From Rhodospirillaceae bacterium (lineage in GTDB: Bacteria; Pseudomonadota; Alphaproteobacteria; SP197): a stretch of 34,032 bases of DNA. This document shows, in pieces, positions 15,801 to 23,539 of the stretch. The translations under genes and the position numbers were made by a program. The stretch covers positions 1 to 34,032 of the forward strand of contig JABIUG010000525.1 in the NCBI GenBank assembly GCA_018700655.1, given 5' to 3'. The first letter of the stretch is position 1. The number at the start of each line of letters is the position of its first letter. The notes under the pieces are model-generated. The model did no database searches. It had not been told where the DNA came from and worked only from the letters and a program-made list of their open reading frames with translations.

Positions 15801-16898
15801 ATGACGCGTCACAACAACGCCGTGAACCACAACGAACCACGGGTCAGCCCGCTGGCCATGGTGGGTGTATGTCTGCTCGTCGCAGGCCTGATCCTGACGC
15901 CCCTCCAGGTGCATGCCCAGACCACGAGCCAAACGCTTCAGCCCTCGGTCGAGGTCAATCTCGACGTGCTTGATGCACTTGGCCCGCTACCGGCAACATC
16001 CGGGATCGACCTCTACGGCAGCACGCCGAGTGTAACCCAGCCCAACCTCTACGGCTCTTCGAGTCAAATTCCCGGCGCCGTTTCGGAAGACAGTGTCCTG
16101 CTTCTGCCCATTCCTAAGGGCGTGAACGCCGATACCGGCTCGGTCCTCCTGCTCGATGCACCCGCGACCACGGGCGACAGCGACTTCCAGATGCCCGAGC
16201 CCGAGGTTGCCGCCGCAACCCAGACAACCGCCGAGCCGGAGACAGACGTTTTCGATCCGGATGCCGCTCTCGATCCCGTCGCCATCGTCGTGCCCGAACC
16301 ACAGCCTGAGCCTGAGGTCATGGCTGAGACTGAAGTCTCCATCGAGCCGGAAGTTATTGCCGTTCCGGAGCCCGAACCCGAACCTGAAGTCATCGTGACG
16401 ACCACAGAGACAGAGGTCGCGGCGGCTTCTTTGGCGACCGACGACTCGAGCGACGATGCCTTCAACGAGATCGAGGAACTCCTCAGCGAGCCGGTCGACC
16501 CCGAAACGATTGATGTGCCCGAGCCGGCCATGACCATGGACGGCACCGACATCGCCGTGGTCAGCGCTGTCGACGCCGCAATGACCAGCGATGACATGCG
16601 GATTCTGTTCGATGGCGATAGTGATGAATTGAGCGATGCAGATCGCACCCTGCTTCTGGCTCTTGCCGGGCAGCTTGATGCCGAGCCCGACCAGCGGGTT
16701 CAGTTGCGCGCCTATGCTTCCAGCGAAGATGCCTCGCCCAGCGATGCCAGGCGCCTTGCGCTGTCACGCGCTCTGGCCGTTCGTGCCTTCCTGATCGAAA
16801 ACGATCTCCGCTCGACCCGCATCGACGTCAGGGCGCTGGGCGACAAGGCCGAAGACGGCCCGCTCGATCGCATCGATATCGTACTGATCGAGCGCTAG
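15801..16898 (+). CDS. Secreted or anchored OmpA-family protein with Pro/Glu-rich linker
   Basis: 365 residues. A basic/polar N terminus is followed by one hydrophobic segment (about 18-37, LAMVGVCLLVAGLILTPL) ending VHAQ, a signal peptide with a probable AHA-like cleavage site, so the protein is exported. Residues 120-240 are acidic and low complexity with many Pro-Glu-Pro repeats (VVPEPQPEPEV and VPEPEPEPEV). The C-terminal 100 residues are OmpA-like: MRILFDGDSDELSDADRTLL, then RVQLRAYAS, ARRLALSRALAVRAFLI and DRIDIVLIE. The peptidoglycan-contact Asp/Arg positions are only partly of the classical type. It is the first gene of a unit with the channel pair that follows (gap 16 bases) and could span or brace the periplasm for it. 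Confidence 0.82.
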   Translation: MTRHNNAVNHNEPRVSPLAMVGVCLLVAGLILTPLQVHAQTTSQTLQPSVEVNLDVLDALGPLPATSGIDLYGSTPSVTQPNLYGSSSQIPGAVSEDSVLLLPIPKGVNADTGSVLLLDAPATTGDSDFQMPEPEVAAATQTTAEPETDVFDPDAALDPVAIVVPEPQPEPEVMAETEVSIEPEVIAVPEPEPEPEVIVTTTETEVAAASLATDDSSDDAFNEIEELLSEPVDPETIDVPEPAMTMDGTDIAVVSAVDAAMTSDDMRILFDGDSDELSDADRTLLLALAGQLDAEPDQRVQLRAYASSEDASPSDARRLALSRALAVRAFLIENDLRSTRIDVRALGDKAEDGPLDRIDIVLIER

Positions 16899-16914
16899 GA
16901 GTTCGTCAGCCCAC

Positions 16915-18066
16915 ATGACACGCCCCCACCCCTACCTGATCCGCATGGCGCTGTTTCTTGTCGCGGTCGGCGCGGTGGCCGTTGTTCTGCTCAGCACGCT
17001 GCTTGAGGCCTTTCGGGCCAATCCCGCACTCAATGGCCTAATCCTTGGCGTCCTGCTGCTTGGAATCCTCTATATCTTTCGTCAGGTTCAGCAACTCTAC
17101 CGCGAAGTGACCTGGATCGAGAGTTATCGTGCCGCCCTGCCCGGCGCGCCTGTTCCACCGCCACCGCACCTGCTGGCACCCATGGCCACGATGCTGGGTG
17201 AACGCCAGTCGCAGGGGCATCTCAGCTTATCGACCGCGTCGACCCGCTCGATGCTCGACACCATCGGCTCACGCCTCGATGAAGCCCGCGACATTTCGCG
17301 CTATCTGATCGGCCTGCTCATCTTTTTGGGGCTGCTCGGCACCTTCTGGGGCCTGATCAAGACGATTGGCGCCGTGAACGGCACGCTCCAGGGCCTGGAT
17401 GTCAGTGGCGGCCAGGATATTGCGACTCTGTTCGATACCCTGAAAGACGGGCTTGCCGCGCCGCTTTCAGGCATGGGCACGGCCTTCAGCTCGTCGCTCT
17501 TTGGCCTTTCGGGCTCGCTCGTCCTGGGTTTCCTCGATCTCCAGTCGGGCCAGGCGCAGAACCGTTTCTACAATGAGCTCGAAGAATGGTTGTCTTCCGT
17601 CACGCGCCTGCATTCGGGTTCCGGCCTGTCGCTCGAAGGCGAACAGTCGGTCCCGGCCTATGTCAGCGCCTTGCTTGAACAGACCGCCGACAGTCTCGAT
17701 CGCCTGCAACGCACCCTCTCGCGCGGCGAGGATACCCGCCGCGGCGCCGATCAGCAGATGGCCGCGCTGACTGACCGGCTCTCGACCCTGACTGACCAGA
17801 TGCATGCCGAGCAACAGCTCCTGATCAAACTGGTTGAAGGCCAATCGGACCTCAAACCCGTGATCGAGCGCCTTTCGGCCCTTCAGGGTGCCAGCAGCAT
17901 GGATGAAGCCAGCCGCGCACATCTTCGCAATCTCGATGTCGTGATGACCCGGCTGCTCGAAGAGACCGTTGCCGGGCGCGGCCAGCTTGCCGATGAAATC
18001 CGCTCGGAGATCAAACTTCTGGCACGCACTATTGCCGCCACCCGTGGGGCGGGTTCAGGGAACTGA
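16915..18066 (+). CDS. MotA/TolQ/ExbB-family proton channel subunit
   Basis: 383 residues, inner membrane. Four hydrophobic segments at about 10-30, 39-58, 128-150 and 186-208. The third and fourth (LIGLLIFLGLLGTFWGLIKTIG; FSSSLFGLSGSLVLGFLDL, with GMGTAF before it) match the MotA/ExbB core, including GTFWG and the small-residue GxxSS of the pore helix. A PPPP run lies at 81-84. The C-terminal tail of about 165 residues is helical (EQTADSLDRLQRTLSRGED; QMAALTDRLSTLTDQM) and should lie in the cytosol. With the MotB-like protein 3 bases downstream it forms a stator-like pair driven by ion flow. No flagellar, Tol-Pal or TonB genes accompany it. The long tail recalls ZorA of Zorya, but no Zorya effector is present. 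Confidence 0.85.
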   Translation: MTRPHPYLIRMALFLVAVGAVAVVLLSTLLEAFRANPALNGLILGVLLLGILYIFRQVQQLYREVTWIESYRAALPGAPVPPPPHLLAPMATMLGERQSQGHLSLSTASTRSMLDTIGSRLDEARDISRYLIGLLIFLGLLGTFWGLIKTIGAVNGTLQGLDVSGGQDIATLFDTLKDGLAAPLSGMGTAFSSSLFGLSGSLVLGFLDLQSGQAQNRFYNELEEWLSSVTRLHSGSGLSLEGEQSVPAYVSALLEQTADSLDRLQRTLSRGEDTRRGADQQMAALTDRLSTLTDQMHAEQQLLIKLVEGQSDLKPVIERLSALQGASSMDEASRAHLRNLDVVMTRLLEETVAGRGQLADEIRSEIKLLARTIAATRGAGSGN

Positions 18067-18069
18067 TCG

Positions 18070-19599
18070 ATGGCCATTCGCACCCGGCGTCAGGTCTCCG
18101 GTGCCGACACCTGGGCCGGCTTTGTCGATGCCCTTTCGACCCTTCTGGTCGTTCTCATCTTCGCACTGGTCGTTTTCATGCTCGCCCAGTTCTTTCAGGG
18201 CATCGCACTTTCGGGCCGTGACGAGGCGCTCGCACGCCTCGAAACACAGGTCGCCGAGCTCGCTGACATGCTCGCTCTGGAACGCGACAGCAATGCCAGC
18301 ATGCGCCTGGAATTGACGCAGCTTTCGGCGGAGCTGCAACGCTCCACCGGCGCGCGCGACGATGCCGAACAGGCACTTGCCCTGCTTTCGGCCGAACGCG
18401 ACGGCCTTCTTGCCCGCCTGACGGCAACCGAGAACTACGCCGCCGACACCGGGTCCGCTCTCGATGCCGCCCAGACACGCCTCGACCTGCTGCAGGCCGA
18501 CCTCGACCGTGCCCTGGAAGATGTCACCGTCACCAAGGATACGCTTTCGCTAAAGCTGGCCGAAATCGCCAGCCTGCAGCGCGACATCGATGCCTTGGGC
18601 AACGTGCGTGACAATCTGGAAACCGAGATCGCGCGCATGGTGTTGATTCTCGAGCGGGCCCGCGCCCTGCAGGAATCCCTGGAGCTCGATCTCGAAACCT
18701 CGCTCACGGCAGAGGCTGATCTGGAAGAGTCACTTTCGGCCGGCCAGGAAGAGCTCGAGGCCGACCGTGCCAGGATAGAGGTCCTGCTTGCCGATCTGGG
18801 TGCCGAACGCGACCGCAGCATGGAACTGGTCGAGGAACTCTCGAGCGAAAACGAACGCACCCTGCTGGCACAGCGCGAGATCGAGGAACGTGACATCCGC
18901 CTCACCGAACTGGCGGAACTCGTGACCATGACGCAAGAGGAACGCGAGGCGGCCGAAGCGATTTCAGACCGGCGGCTGAACCAGATTGCCGTACTCAGCC
19001 AGCAACTCAGCGCATTACGCGACCAGATCGCAGCTCTGAACGAGGTACTCGATGCCTCCGAAGCGCAGGCCGAAGCCGACCAGGTCCAGATCGCCGATCT
19101 TGGATCACGGCTCAACGCCGCACTCGCCGCCAAAGTCCAGGAGCTTTCGCGCTACCGCAGCGAGTTCTTCGAGAAGCTGGTCGAGGTACTGGGCGAACGC
19201 AGCGACATCAAGGTCGTGGGCGACCGATTCGTCCTGCAATCCGAGCTGCTGTTCGAAAGTGGCAGCGCCGAAATATCCGATGAAGGCAAGACTGAACTGG
19301 TCAAGATCGCCGACCTCATCGTGGAACTGACACAGGAGATTCCCGCAGAGGTCAACTGGATCCTTCGGGTCGACGGCCACACCGACGCCGTTCCGATCTC
19401 GACTTTCCAGTTTCCGAGCAACTGGGAGCTTTCGACAGCGCGGGCGACTGCCGTCGTGCGTTACCTGATCGCCGGAGGTGTACCTGAAAACAGGTTGGCC
19501 GCAGCAGGCTTTGGCGAGCACCAGCCGCTCGACACGTCTGACGATGAAGGCGCCCTGCGGCGCAACCGCCGGATCGAGTTCAAGCTGACCGAGCAATAG
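18070..19599 (+). CDS. MotB-like peptidoglycan-binding protein with very long coiled coil
   Basis: 509 residues. One N-terminal membrane helix (about 18-42, FVDALSTLLVVLIFALVVF) with Asp20, in the place of the proton-carrying Asp32 of MotB. Residues about 46-370 are nearly continuous heptad-like helix (many ELxxxL and LEADRARIEVLLADL-type repeats, no Pro). The C-terminal 125 residues are a classical OmpA/MotB domain: LLFESGSAEISDEGK, VDGHTDAVPIS (435 on), SNWELSTARATAVV (451 region), AAAGFGEHQPL and RRNRRIEFKL. Membrane anchor, periplasmic stalk and peptidoglycan grip are thus all visible. MotB proteins are usually about 250-300 residues, so this stalk is unusually long. It follows the channel gene by 3 bases and is followed by a GNAT gene after 14 bases. 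Confidence 0.87.
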   Translation: MAIRTRRQVSGADTWAGFVDALSTLLVVLIFALVVFMLAQFFQGIALSGRDEALARLETQVAELADMLALERDSNASMRLELTQLSAELQRSTGARDDAEQALALLSAERDGLLARLTATENYAADTGSALDAAQTRLDLLQADLDRALEDVTVTKDTLSLKLAEIASLQRDIDALGNVRDNLETEIARMVLILERARALQESLELDLETSLTAEADLEESLSAGQEELEADRARIEVLLADLGAERDRSMELVEELSSENERTLLAQREIEERDIRLTELAELVTMTQEEREAAEAISDRRLNQIAVLSQQLSALRDQIAALNEVLDASEAQAEADQVQIADLGSRLNAALAAKVQELSRYRSEFFEKLVEVLGERSDIKVVGDRFVLQSELLFESGSAEISDEGKTELVKIADLIVELTQEIPAEVNWILRVDGHTDAVPISTFQFPSNWELSTARATAVVRYLIAGGVPENRLAAAGFGEHQPLDTSDDEGALRRNRRIEFKLTEQ

Positions 19600-19613
19600 G
19601 AGCGCGCCGCGCC

Positions 19614-20096
19614 ATGACGGACCTTTCCTTCCGCACCGCCACAGCCAACGACGCAGCCACGATTCGCGATTTCGTCGCAGGCCTGGAAGAAGCCGTCGGC
19701 GTACGCGAAGTATTTCCTGTATCGCTTGATATCATTCGAAACGACATGGCGGCGGACGAGCCGGATTTTCGCTGCGAATTGCTGGAACGAGATGGAACAC
19801 CGATCGCCCTCGTGACCTGGTATCCGATCTATTCAACCTGGCTGTGGCGTCGCGGCATCTATGCACTGGATGTCTTCGTCGCCGAACACGAACGCGGAAA
19901 CGGCCATGCACGGCGTCTGCTCACGCACCTGGCAGCGCTTGCCAGGAAGCGTGGCGGTGCCTTTCTCAAGCTCGATGTCGACGATAACAACGACCATGCC
20001 GCAGCCGCCTACATCAAGCTTGGTTTCAAGGGCTCTAACGGAGGCCCTTACCTGCTGATCGGCGACGCCTTCGAAGCACTTGCCGACCAGGTCTGA
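19614..20096 (+). CDS. GNAT-family N-acetyltransferase
   Basis: 160 residues. Acetyl-CoA-dependent transferase fold: N-terminal strand LSFRTATANDAATIRDF, central VTWYPIYSTWLWRRGIYALDVFVAEHERGNGHARRLL, in which RGNGHAR (94-100) is the pyrophosphate-binding motif A, then FLKLDVDDNNDHAAAAYIKLGFK (motif B with the Tyr). The substrate cannot be read. It is the last gene of the plus-strand unit, 14 bases after the MotB-like gene, and ends before a hairpin at 20099. Its link to the channel genes may be only positional. Confidence 0.88.
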   Translation: MTDLSFRTATANDAATIRDFVAGLEEAVGVREVFPVSLDIIRNDMAADEPDFRCELLERDGTPIALVTWYPIYSTWLWRRGIYALDVFVAEHERGNGHARRLLTHLAALARKRGGAFLKLDVDDNNDHAAAAYIKLGFKGSNGGPYLLIGDAFEALADQV

Positions 20097-20098
20097 AG

Positions 20099-20146
20099 CC
20101 TAGAGCAGATCCCGTTGCGTCTGCATCGCTTGCGATCCGATCTAGG
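20099..20146 (+). terminator. Long hairpin between convergent genes, possible bidirectional terminator
   Basis: The arms 20099-20111 (CCTAGAGCAGATC) and 20134-20146 (GATCCGATCTAGG) pair at 11 of 13 positions around a 22-base loop. It covers the stop codon of the reverse-strand methyltransferase (20142-20144) and starts just after the GNAT stop. No U tract follows on either side, so a factor-independent terminator is not certain. The left arm contains the CTAGAGCAGAT sequence also found at 2357-2367. Confidence 0.5.
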
Positions 20147-21026
20147 CGCGCGCCGTCACGATCCACATTGCGGCCTTAAGAGCGACACCTTTGCCGTCAT
20201 GGCGCGGCGCAATCGCTTCGCGGACTTCGTTCTCGACGGCTTTCTTGGTCGCGTCGTCCGCATCTGCAATCAGCCTTGAGGCAGGGCCGAAATAGGTCAG
20301 GAAATTCGTGACCTCATCCAGCGTCCCCGGATTGCTCATGAACGGTTCATGGCTATCGATGGCAATGTCTTGAAAACCCGCTTCGCCCAGGATGCCACGG
20401 ACCCGATCGGGGTCAGAAAAGGCGAAGGGCCCCGGCGCAAGCGGATCCATCGGCTCAGGCGCGGGAACATGGCGCAGGGCGACATCGCGTGGCAGCAGCA
20501 CCCATTCGTTCTTGTCGAGCGGCTGCCAACAGATGAAACCCAGTCTCCCGTCATCCTTCAGACCTTTCCGGATGTTGGCAAAAGCCTCGACACGGTTGGT
20601 GAAAAACATCACGCCATAACGCGAAAACACCAGATCGGCGGCACCTGCCTCGAAGCGATAGTTTGACGCATCTGCATTGATGAAGGCTGTGTGAGCCAAG
20701 CCAAGCGCAGCGGCGCGTTCTCCGGCACGGCGCAGCATCGGTATCGAGATATCCACGCCCAGAAGACGGCCCATGGGACCAACCCGCTGCGCCAGTTCCA
20801 GCGAGGTCGCACCGCAACCACAGCCGATGTCGATCACGGTTTCGCCCGGGCGGACCCCGACCTTATCCATCACCACTAGACCGGCAGGTTCCAGCACGGG
20901 ATCAAGTTTTTCCTGGGCATCGACCCATTTGTCACCGGTGTCGCCGTTCCAGTATTCGATCTGGTCGCTGTTGGGGCCGTCGGCCTTGAGGTCGCTCATG
21001 TCATCATCCGTGTTGTGTTCGCCCAT
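20142..21026 (-). CDS. Class I SAM-dependent methyltransferase
   Basis: 294 residues from ATG 21026 (a second ATG at 20999, MSDLKADG, is also possible). Soluble. Motif I is ETVIDIGCGCGATSLELA (62-79), followed by LLGVDISIPMLRRA with the acidic residue that binds the ribose, then FINADASNYRF and DLVFSRYGVMFF. The C-terminal part (SDPDRVRGILGEAGFQDIAI) is typical of UbiE/COQ5-like small-molecule methyltransferases. The leading segment QIEYWNGDTGDKWVDAQEKLD is a recurrent N terminus in bacterial members. It lies 54 bases downstream of the DUF3604-type gene on the same strand. The substrate is unknown. Confidence 0.88.
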   Translation of the reverse strand: MGEHNTDDDMSDLKADGPNSDQIEYWNGDTGDKWVDAQEKLDPVLEPAGLVVMDKVGVRPGETVIDIGCGCGATSLELAQRVGPMGRLLGVDISIPMLRRAGERAAALGLAHTAFINADASNYRFEAGAADLVFSRYGVMFFTNRVEAFANIRKGLKDDGRLGFICWQPLDKNEWVLLPRDVALRHVPAPEPMDPLAPGPFAFSDPDRVRGILGEAGFQDIAIDSHEPFMSNPGTLDEVTNFLTYFGPASRLIADADDATKKAVENEVREAIAPRHDGKGVALKAAMWIVTARA

Positions 21027-21080
21027 GTCTTATCACGTCGCAAACCGCCGCTGCAGTTCGTTCACGCGGGGTTGTCTGGT

Positions 21081-23372
21081 TCATGCATCAATCACATAGA
21101 CCGGACTGCTCCAGGCCTGATGGCCGTCCTCAGTTGTCACGCAGACCCATAGCGGGTTGTCGCGTGTTTCGTCGAGCGACACAGCACACTCGGTCTGGAA
21201 TGAAAGATGTGGATTGGTCTCGGGCAAGCGCAGAATACGCAACTGGCGTTTGAGCCCACCCATATCGAATATCTGTTCGTCATAACCCACACCCGCCAGC
21301 GCAAGATCGAGCTTGCCGTTGCCGGTTTCAATTTTCAGACGCGCATCCGGACCTTCATCAACCAACAGGTCAAAGCCCATCATGTTCCCGGCCGTGCGTG
21401 CTTCAAATGCCACGGTGTGATCATCGACTGCTTCGCAGGGGAGTTCGGAATTCCAGGCCGAGATCGGTGCAAAGGCCAGAATGGAGGCGCCGTTCAACCT
21501 CGCTTCACCTTTCCAGCGGGCGCGCGAGCCCTTGCCCCGCCTTTCGGCGCCACTCATCAGCACCCGTATCCGATTGCCGACCTCCTCGGCGCCATAGGGC
21601 CGCAGGGTCGCGACAACCGCGCTGCCATTGCGTATCTCGATCTTCTCGATCGGCGATGACGCCTCGACCGAAACTGAAAGTGTGGCCGCGGAGGAATCAC
21701 AAGACACGATATCGCCCATCTCGGCCTCGACGACCTCGCTCTTCACAGCTTCATCGTAAACCGCGGGATCTCGTGACCAGCGCGACATCTTACCCTCACT
21801 CCTGACCGCGACATCGAGCTGGAGACGGTTGCCCGTGGTTGCGAAATGCCGGCGCTTGCGCAGGCAGTCAAAGATCGCGTCACGCGTCAGTTCCCCGGCA
21901 AGCAGGCAGGTCAGGCCGCCATAGGCTGCAAATTCGGACCCGCCGGGATGGCTGGCACCGGGTCTGCCCTTGTGGCCGTCGCTGTTGGCCACGACACCGA
22001 CGCGGAAACCCAGACCGAAGGCATCGTCCATGAGCCACTCGAAACTACCCCAGGCGGAATGGATCTCCATCGCGGTTTCCAGGCGCCCGTCATGGCCTCG
22101 CGTGAGATCGGCCCAGCGCCCGCCGATATGGGCAAAGACGACGGCATCCTCGTCCTTTAGTGCCTCGAACAAGGCCGGGGCATCGTTGGCATCGGTATCA
22201 ATGTCGGAACGGTCCGGCAGCAGGGCATGGGAGGAACGGTGAATCTGGCGACCCTCATGGCGGAAGTAGACATTCCGGTCACCGCCCAGATGCGTGTTCG
22301 CCGACCACTCGTAACCGGGATAGGTCACGAACCGTCCATCCTCGTTGCAGGCCGCAGTCAGGTCGTTGAGATGGGCCCAGAACGCCTTGTTGATCTGGAA
22401 ATCATTGGCCTGGTGGCCACTGGCATCAAGAAATGCGATCTCGCGGGCAAACTCGAAATAGTGCCGGGCCGTGTTGATGCCGACGGACTCACCGCTCTGT
22501 CCGTGCAGATCCGCCCACCAGCCGGCCTGCTCACATGCACGCACAACCAGAGGCGTTGATAGGGCAAGAACCTCGCCTGGATCATCACGCACGGTGACGC
22601 GCAGGACACCTTCTTCAAGCACCCGCAGATCATCAAACACATAGGCCAGCATCCCGGCCTCGTAGGAAAACCGTTCCGGCAGGCCTTCCACGACAAGGCT
22701 CGCCTCAAGGACCAGATCGGCCCTGGCCAGATGGGTCGGGTTACCCCAGCGGTCCTCTGCTCTCACGCCAAGCCGGAAGGCCTCACCCGGTCGCCGCAGG
22801 CTGGGCAGCACTGCATGCCAGGCCGCGGGCTCGCCCGCAATGACCGGTACGACCGGGCTGTGCGCCACGGGGATATGGAGCGAGGTTGCAGCGACGTCGA
22901 CCAGGGTCGTGAAACGAAAATCCTGTTCAGCACAGGATTGCACCTTCAGGCCCGGCGAGCCGCCGCTGGTATCGCCCAGAACGACGGTGATCGTGTCGCT
23001 CTCATCGAGATGTCCTACCGGCATGACAACCTGGAGCACCTGGTACCAGGGACGGGTGTGCCCGCTATCGTTGAAGCTGACGATCATCGGCAGATCGCGG
23101 CAGTTGCTCGCGCTGACATAATTGACCCCGCCAGGGTCATCAGTCTGGAGAAATCCCCAGTCGGCCGTGAACCGGAACACCAGCTTGAGCCCGCCACCAC
23201 CATCCATGCCGAAGCGGCCACAGGTATAGGTCAGGGTAAAACACTGCAGGCTGCGCGCCTCGACCGGGACGTCTGGCGTAACCGAGACATGGCCATAGAG
23301 GACACGGTCCCCGGCAGGCTCTGCTGAGGCCCATACGTCGCCCCTGTGTTCGTCAGGTACCGGTTCGTCCAT
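21081..23372 (-). CDS. DUF3604-family, PHP-like metal-dependent hydrolase
   Basis: 763 residues, no signal peptide. The first 280 residues are beta-rich and without known motifs (FGMDGGGGLKLVFRF; AEDRWGNP). The core runs about 284-560: WWADLHGQSGES (285-296) in the place of the PHP DLHxHT motif, VTYPGYEWSANTHLGGDRNVYF (349-370), VVFAHIGGR (411-419), EIHSAWG (436-442) and VANSDGHKG (461-469). These His/Asp/Glu sets suggest a di- or trinuclear metal site. The first motif lacks the second His of PHP (Gln292 instead). The C-terminal 200 residues are again beta-rich. The family is known to me as DUF3604; a function is not established. It is divergent from the M81 gene (167-base gap) and probably shares its regulation. 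Confidence 0.82.
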   Translation of the reverse strand: MDEPVPDEHRGDVWASAEPAGDRVLYGHVSVTPDVPVEARSLQCFTLTYTCGRFGMDGGGGLKLVFRFTADWGFLQTDDPGGVNYVSASNCRDLPMIVSFNDSGHTRPWYQVLQVVMPVGHLDESDTITVVLGDTSGGSPGLKVQSCAEQDFRFTTLVDVAATSLHIPVAHSPVVPVIAGEPAAWHAVLPSLRRPGEAFRLGVRAEDRWGNPTHLARADLVLEASLVVEGLPERFSYEAGMLAYVFDDLRVLEEGVLRVTVRDDPGEVLALSTPLVVRACEQAGWWADLHGQSGESVGINTARHYFEFAREIAFLDASGHQANDFQINKAFWAHLNDLTAACNEDGRFVTYPGYEWSANTHLGGDRNVYFRHEGRQIHRSSHALLPDRSDIDTDANDAPALFEALKDEDAVVFAHIGGRWADLTRGHDGRLETAMEIHSAWGSFEWLMDDAFGLGFRVGVVANSDGHKGRPGASHPGGSEFAAYGGLTCLLAGELTRDAIFDCLRKRRHFATTGNRLQLDVAVRSEGKMSRWSRDPAVYDEAVKSEVVEAEMGDIVSCDSSAATLSVSVEASSPIEKIEIRNGSAVVATLRPYGAEEVGNRIRVLMSGAERRGKGSRARWKGEARLNGASILAFAPISAWNSELPCEAVDDHTVAFEARTAGNMMGFDLLVDEGPDARLKIETGNGKLDLALAGVGYDEQIFDMGGLKRQLRILRLPETNPHLSFQTECAVSLDETRDNPLWVCVTTEDGHQAWSSPVYVIDA

Positions 23373-23539
23373 GGCGTTGGCTCTTTTCCTTGTGTTCCCG
23401 GAAGTCTCACGGCCATGCCCCCAACAGTCCAGAGCATTGCAGAAATTCGGCCCTCTTGGTTTCTGGTCTCGTCACCGACTCGACCAACGTCCACCCACAA
23501 GGCAAGCTCTCCCCACCTCTCCTTCAGGAACAGACCATC
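23373..23539. promoter_or_regulatory. Divergent promoter region, DUF3604-type gene / M81 gene
   Basis: 167 bases separate the two divergent starts. It should hold promoters for both units. I see no clear -35/-10 pair, palindrome or regulator site. The reverse-strand gene begins close to 23372, and the forward gene has AGGAACAG before its ATG. Confidence 0.4.

Noticed and set aside
15801..20096. Zorya defence system
   Set aside because: MotA- and MotB-like genes are there, but the coiled coil is in the MotB-like partner and no ZorC, ZorD or ZorE gene is adjacent; position next to efp suggests a housekeeping role.
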